Shown here piece after piece: positions 34,419-42,760 of a stretch of 64,000 nucleotides of DNA. Under the pieces are notes generated by a model. The model had not been told where the DNA came from. It was given only the letters and a program-made list of their open reading frames with translations, and searched no databases. Each line of letters starts with the position of its first letter. Position 1 is the first letter of the stretch. A program made the position numbers and the translations under genes. Source of the DNA: Halolamina litorea (lineage in GTDB: Archaea > Halobacteriota > Halobacteria > Halobacteriales > Haloferacaceae); the NCBI RefSeq assembly GCF_026616205.1, contig NZ_JANHGR010000002.1:496001-560000 (forward strand). The letters run 5' to 3'.

Positions 34419-35984
34419 TCAGAACACGACCGGCCAGAGGAGCGCGAACGACCCGAGCAGCATCGCCGTCGAGATGCCGATCATCAGCAGGTCGAGGCGA
34501 CTCCCCGCCCGGAGCATCTCCCGGCGCCCGAGCGCGCCCGTGCCGAACGCGATGGCGTTGGGCGGCGTCGCCACCGGGAGCGCGAACCCGAGACTGGCGG
34601 CGACCCCCACCGTGACCGCGAGAAAGACCGCGGCGAGGTCCGGCGTCGTCCCGAGGGCGCCGGCGTAGCGCGGCCCGACGCCGAGCAGGACGGGGGCGAA
34701 CACCGCCACGACCGCCGTGTTCGAGGCGAGTTCGCTGAGCAGCACCGTGACGGTGACGAGCGTGAGCACCACGGCGACCACCGGCGCTCCCGCGAGGCCG
34801 CCGAAGACGCCGGCGGCGAGCCACTCGGTCGCGTCAGTCGCCGCCAGCCCGTCCGCGAGGGCGAGGCCGCCGCCGAGCAACAACAGCGTCCCCCAGTCGA
34901 TACCCTCCACGTCGTCCCACTCGATGCAGTCCCAGTACAGCAGCGCGGGCACGGCGGCGAGGCCGACCAGCACGTAGAACAATAGCCCCTGATGGGTCGC
35001 GCCGACGACGCTCCCGGCGCCGCCAAAGAGCGTCGCGTACCACCCCGGCGGGAGCACACCCTCGAACAGGAAGTCGAGGCCGCCGAGCACCCACAGGCTC
35101 GCCGTGGTGCCGGCGATAGCCAGCGTCCGGCGACCGGCCGGTGAGACCGACCCAGCGGCCGCGAGTTCGCGCCGGGCGTGTGCCCGTGCGGCGCCGGCGT
35201 CGCCCACCTCGGGCGGGTAGAGGCGAACCAGCAGCAGCCACGCCGCCGGGAGCGATATCGCCACCAGCGGCAGCCCGATGGCCAGCCAGTCGACGAAGCC
35301 GACACGGACCCCGACCTCGCTCTCGATCAGCGAGACGACGATGGCGTTAGTCGGCGTCCCGATCAGCGTCCCCATCCCGCCGATACTGGCGGCGTACGCG
35401 GTTCCGAGCAACAGCGCGGTCTCGATGTTCGACTGCACGCCGCCGTCGGTCGCGACGTCCTCCGTCCCCGGCTTCCCCGTCGCCGCGTCGCTCGCCGCCA
35501 CACGGTCCGTCGCCCCGTTCCCCATCGCGCCGGCGACGCCGAGGGCGACAGGGATCATCATCGCCGTCGTCGCCGAGTTCGAGACGATCATCGAGAGCGT
35601 CGCCGTCGCCGTCATCACGGCCAGCACGAGCCGTCGGGGCGAGGTGCCGAGCCGTGCGATCAGGTGGAAGGCGATACGCCGGTCCAGCCCGTGTTTCTGC
35701 AGCGCCGCCGCGAGGGCAAAGCCCGCGAGCAACAGGAAGATCACCGGGTCGGCGAAGCCCGCGAGCGCCTCGGCCATCGTGGGGACCACCCCGAACGCCG
35801 TGAGCAGGACCGGCACACAGAGCGCCGTCGCCGGCAGCGGCACCCCCTCGGTGATCCACAGCACCGCGGCGAACGCCGCCGTGGCGAGCGCGAACGACCC
35901 CGGGCGGGAGAGCCCCGGCAGCGGGGCGAGCGCGACAGCCGCCAGCACGGCGAACGCCAGCGCCACCGCCCGGGACCGACGCAC
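34419..35984 (-). CDS. SLC13/DASS family anion permease
   Basis: This is a 521-residue transporter with about 12 hydrophobic segments. TATLSMIVSNSATTAMMIPVA and FAVLLSELASNTAVVAVFAPV-like repeats contain the SNT motifs that bind sodium and carboxylate in DASS proteins. It probably imports di- or tricarboxylates or sulfate with sodium. The GTG at 35984 was chosen because the longer frame to 36125 would pass through a separate small frame and the promoter of the divergent gene. GTG is only 1 base from the stop of a 23-codon reading frame. An acidic loop near residue 165 is specific to this copy. Confidence 0.85.
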   Translation of the reverse strand: MRRSRAVALAFAVLAAVALAPLPGLSRPGSFALATAAFAAVLWITEGVPLPATALCVPVLLTAFGVVPTMAEALAGFADPVIFLLLAGFALAAALQKHGLDRRIAFHLIARLGTSPRRLVLAVMTATATLSMIVSNSATTAMMIPVALGVAGAMGNGATDRVAASDAATGKPGTEDVATDGGVQSNIETALLLGTAYAASIGGMGTLIGTPTNAIVVSLIESEVGVRVGFVDWLAIGLPLVAISLPAAWLLLVRLYPPEVGDAGAARAHARRELAAAGSVSPAGRRTLAIAGTTASLWVLGGLDFLFEGVLPPGWYATLFGGAGSVVGATHQGLLFYVLVGLAAVPALLYWDCIEWDDVEGIDWGTLLLLGGGLALADGLAATDATEWLAAGVFGGLAGAPVVAVVLTLVTVTVLLSELASNTAVVAVFAPVLLGVGPRYAGALGTTPDLAAVFLAVTVGVAASLGFALPVATPPNAIAFGTGALGRREMLRAGSRLDLLMIGISTAMLLGSFALLWPVVF

Positions 35985-35985
35985 G

Positions 35986-36057
35986 TCAGGCCCCCCAGGC
36001 CAGCGCCACGCCCGCGGCGGCCCCCTCGCGCCACCCGTCGTACCAGTTGCTGAACAT
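35986..36057 (-). CDS. Possible 23-codon leader/small ORF upstream of the SLC13 gene
   Basis: The frame reads MFSNWYDGWREGAAAGVALA and ends WGA before TGA at 35986-35988. The stop is followed by one base and then the GTG start of the transporter (TGACGTG). Such spacing suggests translational coupling. The peptide has an amphipathic start and a short apolar end. It may be a real small protein, a leader peptide, or chance; only the tight junction supports it. Confidence 0.35.
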   Translation of the reverse strand: MFSNWYDGWREGAAAGVALAWGA

Positions 36058-36146
36058 GCCCCGACGTGTGCCAGCAGGGCGATAGTCGTTTCGGCGCTCC
36101 CCGCCCCCGGAAGGGATATGTTCACTCGGACGAACGTTTTGGCTAC

Positions 36147-37046
36147 ATGATCGCGGATCGGCAGCCCTCACGACGGCGGTTTCTCGCCGGTGTCGCCGCC
36201 GGCACCGTACTCGGCCTCGCGGGGTGTTCGACGCCCGGCACGAACTTCGCCAGCTACAGTACGGTCGGCGACAGCGTCGACGGCCTCGACTACGCCGGGA
36301 CCCTCGACCGCGCCCGGTCGGCGGGCTACACGGTCGAGGCACCGTTCTACGTCAACGCGCGGCTCCGGATCGGCCTGCCCGCCGACGCGCCCGCGTTGAC
36401 CAGCCGCTTCGGCGACGACGCCCGGGTCGTCCTGACGCAGTTCCGTTACTCCGAGACGCGGTTCGTCGAGGCGGACTTCACCGGCAGCGAGGCGCCGCGG
36501 CTGGTGATCTTCGACGAGGAACTGGGCTTCGAGCAGCCGTTCCGCCCGACGAACCTCCCGCCCGACGACTGGCTCCGCGAGCAGTTCGCGCTGCTGTTCC
36601 CCGACGGCGACGCCGCGGCGTTCGTCGCCGACGCGAAGGAGGTCGCCTCCAGGGCCGAGGAGAACTACGTCTCCGTGAGCGTCGAGGGGACGCCGGACTT
36701 CGAGGCCGTCACCACGGCGTTCGAGGCACGGGCGGCGGCGACGACGACCTCCGAGACACAGGGCGACGGCTGGATCACCCTCACGTACGCCGCCGACGGC
36801 GCCGAATTCGGCTCGTTCGCGGTCGTCGTCCCGAGCGCACAGATCGGTACCCGGGACTCGGGCCACCGCTACGAGATCAAACTCGACCGCGCCGGCGGCT
36901 TCCGGCTACAGGTACGACTCCCGGCCGGCGAGGAGATGCCCGAGTCGGAGTACCGCGCCGTGTTCCGCGAGATGTTCGAGGCGCTCGGACTGCCAGCCGA
37001 CCGCGTCGCCGGCTACGAGTTCGAGTACAGCCCGAGCGTCTGGTGA
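36147..37046 (+). CDS. Tat lipoprotein of unknown function
   Basis: This is a 299-residue protein. PSRRRFLAGVAAGTVLGLAG followed by Cys gives a twin-arginine signal with a lipobox near residue 26, so the protein should be exported folded and lipid-anchored. The mature part is acidic, mostly alpha/beta, with two similar halves (YVNARLRIGLPADAPAL versus RYEIKLDRAGGFRLQVRLP). No family recognised. The ATG at 36147 was chosen because it directly precedes the Tat motif. It is divergent from the transporter. Confidence 0.78.
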   Translation: MIADRQPSRRRFLAGVAAGTVLGLAGCSTPGTNFASYSTVGDSVDGLDYAGTLDRARSAGYTVEAPFYVNARLRIGLPADAPALTSRFGDDARVVLTQFRYSETRFVEADFTGSEAPRLVIFDEELGFEQPFRPTNLPPDDWLREQFALLFPDGDAAAFVADAKEVASRAEENYVSVSVEGTPDFEAVTTAFEARAAATTTSETQGDGWITLTYAADGAEFGSFAVVVPSAQIGTRDSGHRYEIKLDRAGGFRLQVRLPAGEEMPESEYRAVFREMFEALGLPADRVAGYEFEYSPSVW

Positions 37047-37092
37047 GGGCGAACCGACGGAGGGAAACCCCGGGACCGCCGAAGGCGGACGA

Positions 37093-38379
37093 ATGCAGCT
37101 ACGCTTCCTCGGCGGCGCCGGCGAGGTCGGCCGCAGCGCCGTCCTCGTCGACGACTCCCTGCTGCTCGACTTCGGCCTGCTGACCGCCGAGCCGCCCCAG
37201 TACCCCGTCGGGGCGCCCGACCCCGACGCGGTCGTCGTCTCCCACGGCCACCTCGACCACGTCGGAACGATCCCCGCCCTCCTCTCGGGGTCGAACCGGC
37301 CGCCGATCCACTGGACGCCGCCGACCCGGGAGCTGGCGCTCACGCTCGCCCGGGACACGCTCAAACTCCACGGTCACTCCCCACACTGCCCGTTCACCGA
37401 GAACGACGTGAAACGCGTCACCGAGGTCTCACGGACCCACGGCTACCGCGAGACGTTCGACGCGGCGGGCTACGAGGTGACCTTCTACAACGCCGGCCAC
37501 ATCCCCGGCAGCGCGCACGTCCTCGTCGACGATGGGGAGACACGCCTCCTCTACACCGCCGACTTCCACCTCGACGAGCAGTCCGCCGCGGACCCGCCCG
37601 CGGGCTTCGACGCCGGCCGGCCGCCGGCCGGTCAGCGCCTCGTTCCCGGGTCGACGGCGCGGCCAGAGGCCGACGCGGTGATCTGTGAGAGCACCTACTC
37701 CGACGTCGACCACGAACCCCGCGCGACAGTCGAACACCGGTTCGCCCAGAGCGTGAAGACGACCCTGTGGGAGGGCGGCACCGTCGTCGTCCCCGCGTTC
37801 GCCATCGGCCGAACCCAAGAGATGCTCATGATCTGCGAGGCCCACGACATCCCCTGCTACGTCGACGGGATGGGGACGGACGTGACCGAGATGCTGCGCC
37901 GCCACCCCGAGTTCGTCCGCGACGCCGACGCGCTGCGCCGGGCGAAGTCCCACGCCCGGTTCGTGACGGGGCGGGACGGCCAGCGCAAACGGATCGCCGA
38001 CCAGAAGGCCGCGATCATCACCACCAGCGGGATGCTCTCGGGCGGCCCGGCGATGACGTACATCCCCGAGATCCGGGCCAATCCGGTGAACAAGATCGCC
38101 ATGACCGGCTACCAGGTCGAGGGCACCCCGGGCCGGGAGCTACTGGAGACGGGTCGGGCCGAGATCGACGGCCGCGTGACGCCCGTCAGCGCGCAGGTCG
38201 AGCAGTACGACTTCTCGGCTCACGCCGACCACGACGGCCTGCGGCGCTTCCTCGAGGGCTACGACGACGCGACGGTGCTCGTGAACCACGGCGACCGCTG
38301 TGGCGACTTCGCGGCGGAGCTCCGCGACGACGGCTACGACGCCGCGGCGCCCGAACTGGGCGCGACCGTCGAGGTCTGA
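37093..38379 (+). CDS. Beta-CASP metallo-beta-lactamase nuclease, archaeal CPSF-like
   Basis: This is a 428-residue nuclease of the beta-CASP group. Motifs are SHGHLDHVG with HxHxDH at 51-56, AGHIPGSAHVLVD, LLYTADFHLDE, then the beta-CASP insert (AVICESTYSD, VVPAFAIGRTQEML) and the C-terminal FSAHADHDGLRRF histidine, which closes the zinc site. There is no N-terminal KH domain, so it resembles aCPSF2 rather than the KH-containing aCPSF1/FttA. It probably processes or degrades RNA. It follows the lipoprotein gene by 46 bases. Confidence 0.9.
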   Translation: MQLRFLGGAGEVGRSAVLVDDSLLLDFGLLTAEPPQYPVGAPDPDAVVVSHGHLDHVGTIPALLSGSNRPPIHWTPPTRELALTLARDTLKLHGHSPHCPFTENDVKRVTEVSRTHGYRETFDAAGYEVTFYNAGHIPGSAHVLVDDGETRLLYTADFHLDEQSAADPPAGFDAGRPPAGQRLVPGSTARPEADAVICESTYSDVDHEPRATVEHRFAQSVKTTLWEGGTVVVPAFAIGRTQEMLMICEAHDIPCYVDGMGTDVTEMLRRHPEFVRDADALRRAKSHARFVTGRDGQRKRIADQKAAIITTSGMLSGGPAMTYIPEIRANPVNKIAMTGYQVEGTPGRELLETGRAEIDGRVTPVSAQVEQYDFSAHADHDGLRRFLEGYDDATVLVNHGDRCGDFAAELRDDGYDAAAPELGATVEV

Positions 38380-38568
38380 CTACGCGCCGAGGGAGCGTCC
38401 CGGGACCGGAAGCACGCCGAGCAACCACAGCGAGAGCGGCCCGACCGCGTAGGCGGCGGCGAACTCCCACCCGAGTGCGCCGCGGCTCCGGAGGAACGCC
38501 GACAGCACCACGAACGGGACGACCACGACCGCCCACGCCGCGAGCGCCCGCTGTTGGGCCTCGTCCAT
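38380..38568 (-). CDS. Small two-helix membrane protein
   Basis: This 62-residue protein has two hydrophobic segments (about 11-27 and 36-54) and a short conserved-looking loop LRSRGALGWEFAAAYAVGPL. It abuts the stop of the nuclease gene directly. No family recognised. Such small two-helix proteins are common in haloarchaea. Confidence 0.6.
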   Translation of the reverse strand: MDEAQQRALAAWAVVVVPFVVLSAFLRSRGALGWEFAAAYAVGPLSLWLLGVLPVPGRSLGA

Positions 38569-38604
38569 ACCCGGACGTGTCGTCGGGGAGACGTAATTCC
38601 CCCG

Positions 38605-38644
38605 GGAACGGTTCCTTGACGTAACCCGGTTACGAGCAGTAACC
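38605..38644 (+). promoter_or_regulatory. Putative operator of the HxlR regulator gene
   Basis: GTAACC (38621-38626), GGTTAC (38628-38633) and GTAACC (38639-38644) form an inverted pair with one central base plus a third half-site. A second small palindrome GGAAC-G-GTTCC lies at 38605-38615. They sit 29-68 bases before the ATG at 38673. The GTAAC core recurs between the two flavin reductase genes at 40498-40526. Confidence 0.5.
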
Positions 38645-38672
38645 CTAAACCCCTCGCGCCGCAGGGGCGAGC

Positions 38673-39050
38673 ATGAGCGACGACCGCGGGGAGAAACTGC
38701 AGGTCTGGTGTGCGGGCGAGGAGTGGTGTCCGGTGACGGCGACGGCGTCGCTGGTCGGCAAGAAGTGGCACCCGGTGGTGATCCAGCGGCTGCTACGGCA
38801 GGGTCCGAGCGGCTTCAGCGAACTCGAAGAGAGCGTCGACGGCATCTCGAGCAAGGTGCTCTCGGACGTGCTCGGCGATCTGGAGGAGAAACTGCTCGTC
38901 AACCGCGAGATCGTGAACGAGAAGCCCGTCCGAACGGAGTACTCCCTGACCGACCACGGCGAGTCCCTCGAACCGGTCATCGTCGCCATGCGCGACTGGG
39001 GGGAACGGCACATCACCGAGGCCGAGGACCCGGACGCCTCGCTGGCCTGA
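38673..39050 (+). CDS. HxlR-family winged-helix regulator with N-terminal Cys pair
   Basis: This is a 125-residue DNA-binding protein. TASLVGKKWHPVVIQRLLRQ and SGFSELEESVDGISSKVLSD are the HxlR/DUF24 signature, then YSLTDHGESLEPVI forms the wing. Cys13 (QVWCAGEEW) and Cys19 (WCPVTAT) are placed where redox-sensing HxlR members such as HypR carry reactive cysteines. It may therefore respond to thiol oxidation. It is convergent with the CoA-disulfide-reductase-like gene; the two stops abut as TGATCA. Likely targets are that gene and the divergent reductase, which share the GTAAC motif. Confidence 0.88.
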   Translation: MSDDRGEKLQVWCAGEEWCPVTATASLVGKKWHPVVIQRLLRQGPSGFSELEESVDGISSKVLSDVLGDLEEKLLVNREIVNEKPVRTEYSLTDHGESLEPVIVAMRDWGERHITEAEDPDASLA

Positions 39051-40472
39051 TCAGCCCTCTATCGACCCGTTCAGCACCTTCGCCGCGACGAGCACCGGGT
39101 CCCAGACCGGGCTGAACGGCGGCGCGTACGCCAGATCCAGCCGTTCGAGTTCCGCGACCGTCGCGTCGCCCTCGAGCGCCGTCGCCAGCGTGTCGATACG
39201 GATCGCGGCGCGGTCCTCGCCGACGATGGCGCCCCCGAGCAGTCGGCCCGTCCCCCGGTCGGCGGTCAGCGTCACCGTCGTGTCGGCGCCACCGGGGTAG
39301 TAGCCCGAGCGGGACCCGGCGGTGATCGTCTCGCTGACCGGATCGAAGCCGGCCTCGCGGGCCCGTTCGTGATCGATGATCCCGGTCCGGCCACACTCTG
39401 CCTCGAACGCTTTCACCACCGCGGTGCCCGCGATGTCGCCGACCGGCGTCGGCGTCCCGGCGACGGTCCGTCCGATGGCTCGGCCGGCGCGGTTCGCGGT
39501 CAGCCCCAGCGGCACCCAGTCGGGGTCGCCGGTCACGGCGTGGCGGTCCTCCGCACAGTCGCCCGCCGCGTAGACCCCCTCGCGGTTGGTTCGGCCGTAC
39601 TCGTCGACGGCGACAGCGCCCGACGCGCCGAGTTCGACCCCGCTCCCGTCGAGCAGTTCGGTGTTGGGTTCGACCCCGACCCCGACGACGGCAGCGTCCA
39701 CGGGCACTCGCTCGCTATCGGTGACGACGGCCTCGACGCTGTCACCCCCGTCGAGTCGCTCGACTTCGCTGTTCAGGTGGAGCGTGACCCCGTGGTCCCG
39801 GAGCGTCTCGGCGACGTGTTCGCCGACGGCTTCGCCGAACGTCGGCAGCGGGAACTCGGAGCGCTGGAACAGGTGTACGTCGAGGCCGCGTGCGCCGAGG
39901 GCCTCGGCCATCTCGACGCCGACGTAGCCGCCGCCGACGATTGCTGCCGACGCCGGCGGCTCGCGGTCGGCGTACGCGGCGACCCGTTCGTGATCGACGG
40001 GGAGATCGCCGAAATCGTCCGGTTCCTCGCCCGGCGGGGTCAGGAACGCCCGGAGCGCCGCGGCGGCGTCCATGCTGTGGATCGTGAAGACGCCATCGCG
40101 GTCGGCGCCGTCGACGGAGTCGTCGATCGCGTGGGCACCCGTCGCCACGAGCAGGTCGCCGTAGGGCTGCTCGACGCGTTCCCCGTCGCTCTCGACGGTG
40201 ACGGTCCCCGCGTCGGCGTCGACGGCGACGACTTCGTGGCTCCGGCGGAGGTCGATCCCCCGGTCGGCGACGTCTCCCGGCGAGAGCGAGAGGAGGTCCC
40301 CGAGCGACTCGACTTCGCCTTTCACGTAGTAGGGCATGCCGCAGTGGGCAAAGGAGATCCAGCGCCCCTTCTCGAAGACGATCACCTCGCGGTCGGGCGC
40401 CTCGCGCTTGCATTTGCTGGCCGCGCTCAGCCCCGCGGCGTCACCACCGACGACGACGAACGGATCGGACAT
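39051..40472 (-). CDS. FAD-dependent pyridine nucleotide-disulfide oxidoreductase, CoA-disulfide reductase-like
   Basis: This is a 473-residue flavoprotein. VVVGGDAAGLSAASK binds FAD, and WISFAHCGMPYYVKGE places a single redox Cys at residue 44, as in CoA-disulfide reductase and NADH oxidases (SFANC-type motif). VGGGYVGVEMAEALG binds NAD(P)H, and GVYAAGDCAED is the second FAD site. A C-terminal dimerisation domain follows. It likely reduces a disulfide such as CoA disulfide, or oxygen, with NAD(P)H. It is divergent from the second reductase across 89 bases. Confidence 0.88.
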   Translation of the reverse strand: MSDPFVVVGGDAAGLSAASKCKREAPDREVIVFEKGRWISFAHCGMPYYVKGEVESLGDLLSLSPGDVADRGIDLRRSHEVVAVDADAGTVTVESDGERVEQPYGDLLVATGAHAIDDSVDGADRDGVFTIHSMDAAAALRAFLTPPGEEPDDFGDLPVDHERVAAYADREPPASAAIVGGGYVGVEMAEALGARGLDVHLFQRSEFPLPTFGEAVGEHVAETLRDHGVTLHLNSEVERLDGGDSVEAVVTDSERVPVDAAVVGVGVEPNTELLDGSGVELGASGAVAVDEYGRTNREGVYAAGDCAEDRHAVTGDPDWVPLGLTANRAGRAIGRTVAGTPTPVGDIAGTAVVKAFEAECGRTGIIDHERAREAGFDPVSETITAGSRSGYYPGGADTTVTLTADRGTGRLLGGAIVGEDRAAIRIDTLATALEGDATVAELERLDLAYAPPFSPVWDPVLVAAKVLNGSIEG

Positions 40473-40497
40473 ACGCTCGCCATCGGCGCCCGGCCAC

Positions 40498-40526
40498 GTA
40501 ACTCCCCCAGTGAGCCCGTGGTAACT
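40498..40526. promoter_or_regulatory. Shared GTAAC sites between divergent reductase genes
   Basis: GTAACT occurs twice, at 40498-40503 and 40521-40526, with ATTACC close by at 40535-40540. The 89-base region holds the promoters of both flavin reductases. The core matches the GTAACC sites upstream of the HxlR gene, suggesting one regulator. Confidence 0.45.
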
Positions 40527-40561
40527 GGCGTTTGATTACCCGGGCGCCCCTACCGACGGGC

Positions 40562-42016
40562 ATGGACGAGTTCGACTTCCTGGTCATCGGCTCCGGGTCG
40601 GGCCTCGACGTGGCCAACGTCGCCGTGAACCGGGGTGAGTCCGTCGCCGTCGTCGAGAAGGGACCGCTCGGCGGGACCTGCCTCAACCGCGGCTGTATCC
40701 CCTCGAAACAGTTGCTCTACCACGCCGACGTCTACGAGACGGTCGAGCGCGCCGGGGAGTTCCACATCGACGCCGAGGTCGGAGGGGTGGAGTTCGCAGA
40801 GATAGTCAGCGAGGTCAACGCCGACGTGTCCGAGTCGGCCGAGTCGATCCGGCGGGGGCTCCGCGCTTCGCACCAGCACCGCCTCTACGAGGGTGAGGGG
40901 CGGTTCGTCGACGACCACACCGTCGAGATCCACGGCGGCGCGGACGACGGCGCCCGGGCCCGCGCGGAGACGGTACTGATCGCCGCGGGCACCCGGCCGG
41001 CGGTTCCACCCATCGACGGCATCGAGGACGTTGACTTCCTCACGAGCACCGACGCGCTCCAGTTGGCGGACCCGCCGGATCGGCTGGTGATCGTCGGCGG
41101 CGGCTACATCGCCGCCGAACTCGGCCACTTCTTCGGTACGTTCGGCAGCGACGTGACCATCATCGGCCGGCGGCCGAACCTCCTCCCAGAGGCTGACGAG
41201 GAGGTCGCCGCGGCGTTCACCGAGACCTACGGCGAGCGGTTCGCGGTCCAGACGGGCTATGCGGCCACCGAGGTTACGGCGGAGAACGGCGAGGTCACTG
41301 TCGAGGCACTCCCCTACAGCTACGGCGACGACGGCGGCGACGGAGCCGGGATCATCGAGGGCGGGGAGGCACTCAGCGTCACGGCCGACGAACTCCTCCT
41401 CGCCGCCGGTAGGGTCCCCAACACCGACACGCTCGACCTGGAGAACACCGGCGTCGAAACCGACGAGGCGGGGTTCGTCGAGACCGACGAGTACCTCCGG
41501 ACCGACGCCGAGGGCGTCTGGGCGCTCGGCGACATCGTCGGCGAGTACCTGTTGAAACACAGCGCGAACCACGAAGCACGCGCGGTGATGCGGAACATGT
41601 TCGGCGAGGAGCCGGAGCCGGTCGACTACAGCGCGATGCCGTTCGCGGTGTTCGGCTCGCCGGAGGTCGCCGGCGTCGGCGCGACCGAGGAGGAGCTCCG
41701 GGCGGAGGGCGCCGACTACGCGACGAACACCTACCGCTACGACGACACCGCCCGGGGGAAGGCGATGCACGCCGACGGGTTCGTCAAGGTCATCGTCGAC
41801 TTGGAGGGGGAGATACTCGGCTGTCACATCGTCGGGCCCGACGCCTCGACGCTGATTCAGGAGGTGGTGACGGCGATGACCGCCGGCAGCGGCACCGTGC
41901 GGGACATCCGGGAGTCGATCCACGTCCACCCGGCGCTGCCGGAGGTCGTCCAGCGGGCGTTCTCGGGGCAGTTCTCGCGGGGCGGCGACGGCGGCCACGA
42001 GCACCACCACCACTGA
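40562..42016 (+). CDS. Dihydrolipoyl dehydrogenase or bis-gamma-glutamylcystine reductase
   Basis: This is a 484-residue class I flavin disulfide reductase. LVIGSGSGLDVANVAVNRG binds FAD, and GGTCLNRGCIPSK holds redox Cys40 and Cys45. VGGGYIAAELGHFFGTFG binds NAD(P)H, GVWALGDIVGEY is the second FAD motif, and HVHPALPEVVQ supplies the active-site His-Glu pair near the end. The GSGSG start is closer to mycothione reductase and to the halobacterial gamma-glutamylcysteine reductase than to PDH-type E3. No 2-oxoacid dehydrogenase genes are adjacent, which favours the thiol-disulfide role. The native C-terminus is His-rich (HEHHHH). Confidence 0.85.
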   Translation: MDEFDFLVIGSGSGLDVANVAVNRGESVAVVEKGPLGGTCLNRGCIPSKQLLYHADVYETVERAGEFHIDAEVGGVEFAEIVSEVNADVSESAESIRRGLRASHQHRLYEGEGRFVDDHTVEIHGGADDGARARAETVLIAAGTRPAVPPIDGIEDVDFLTSTDALQLADPPDRLVIVGGGYIAAELGHFFGTFGSDVTIIGRRPNLLPEADEEVAAAFTETYGERFAVQTGYAATEVTAENGEVTVEALPYSYGDDGGDGAGIIEGGEALSVTADELLLAAGRVPNTDTLDLENTGVETDEAGFVETDEYLRTDAEGVWALGDIVGEYLLKHSANHEARAVMRNMFGEEPEPVDYSAMPFAVFGSPEVAGVGATEEELRAEGADYATNTYRYDDTARGKAMHADGFVKVIVDLEGEILGCHIVGPDASTLIQEVVTAMTAGSGTVRDIRESIHVHPALPEVVQRAFSGQFSRGGDGGHEHHHH

Positions 42017-42076
42017 GGCGAGCCGTCAGTCCCCGGCGCGGGAGGCTTTTCCCCGCCGGCGTCGAACCGGGGACTG

Positions 42077-42760
42077 ATGCCACCTACCGACCCCGCCGCG
42101 GACGACGACGGCGACGAGCGAGTCGCCTCGACGGACCGGCGCTCGCGGGTCGGGGAACCGGTCGTTCGTGCGGACCCCGAAGTCACCGGCGAGCGCGCCG
42201 ACGAAGCCATCGACTTCGACCCCGACGACCCCGAGAGCGTCGCTCGGGCCGCCGACGTGCTCGAAGCGTTCGCGGCCGGCGAGAGCCCGGACGACTACCT
42301 CGACATGCTCCGCGGCGCGGCGGCGTGTGCGGCACTCGTCCGCGGCGTCGGCTCCTACCGCGAGGCCGCCGAGCGCGCCGGCGGCGTTTCGGTGTCGTTC
42401 ATCCGAACGTGGGCGCGGGTCCACGACCTCCCGCAGTCGGTGCGCCGGCACGTCGCTCGCGGGGAGATCGCCCCCTCGGCGGCGAAACACCTCGCCCGCG
42501 TCGACGGCGCCGCGCGGCTCGATCTGGCGTGGGCGCTGCTCGACCACGACCTCACGGTCAGGGAGATACGTGCGCTCGCCAGCCGGGTCAACGACGGGGA
42601 ACCGGCCCGCGAGGCGCTCCGATCGGTGGGGGTTGAACTCGGCGACCTCGAACTCTCGTTGCCGCCGGAAACGTACCGCGAACTGCGACGGGAAGCGTCG
42701 ATGCGCAACACGACGCCGGGTGAGGTCGTCGCCGAGGCGCTCGCGGAACGCTACGACTGA
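42077..42760 (+). CDS. DUF7119-type protein with ParB-like HTH and ribbon-helix-helix tail
   Basis: This is a 227-residue soluble protein. After an acidic, disordered N-terminus, residues 95-165 contain GSYREAAERAGGVSVSFIRT, then RHVARGEIAPSAAKHLARVD and DLTVREIRALASRV. This resembles the ParB/Spo0J helix-turn-helix that reads centromere-like sites. The C-terminus LSLPPETYRELRREASMRNT followed by TPGEVVAEALAER looks like a ribbon-helix-helix. I recall a haloarchaeal DUF7119 family with this shape. A DNA-binding role is inferred. The gene overlaps the convergent M20 gene by 10 bases. Confidence 0.75.
   Translation: MPPTDPAADDDGDERVASTDRRSRVGEPVVRADPEVTGERADEAIDFDPDDPESVARAADVLEAFAAGESPDDYLDMLRGAAACAALVRGVGSYREAAERAGGVSVSFIRTWARVHDLPQSVRRHVARGEIAPSAAKHLARVDGAARLDLAWALLDHDLTVREIRALASRVNDGEPAREALRSVGVELGDLELSLPPETYRELRREASMRNTTPGEVVAEALAERYD

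Noticed and set aside
35985-36125. Longer N-terminus for the SLC13 transporter
   Set aside because: It would add a non-hydrophobic, Gly/Pro-rich stretch and reach to within about 20 bases of the divergent lipoprotein start. The GTG at 35984 directly precedes the first membrane helix.
41986-42013. His-rich C-terminus of the flavin reductase taken as a cloning tag
   Set aside because: The sequence GGDGGHEHHHH is continuous with the native gene and natural genomic flanks; His-rich tails occur in native proteins.
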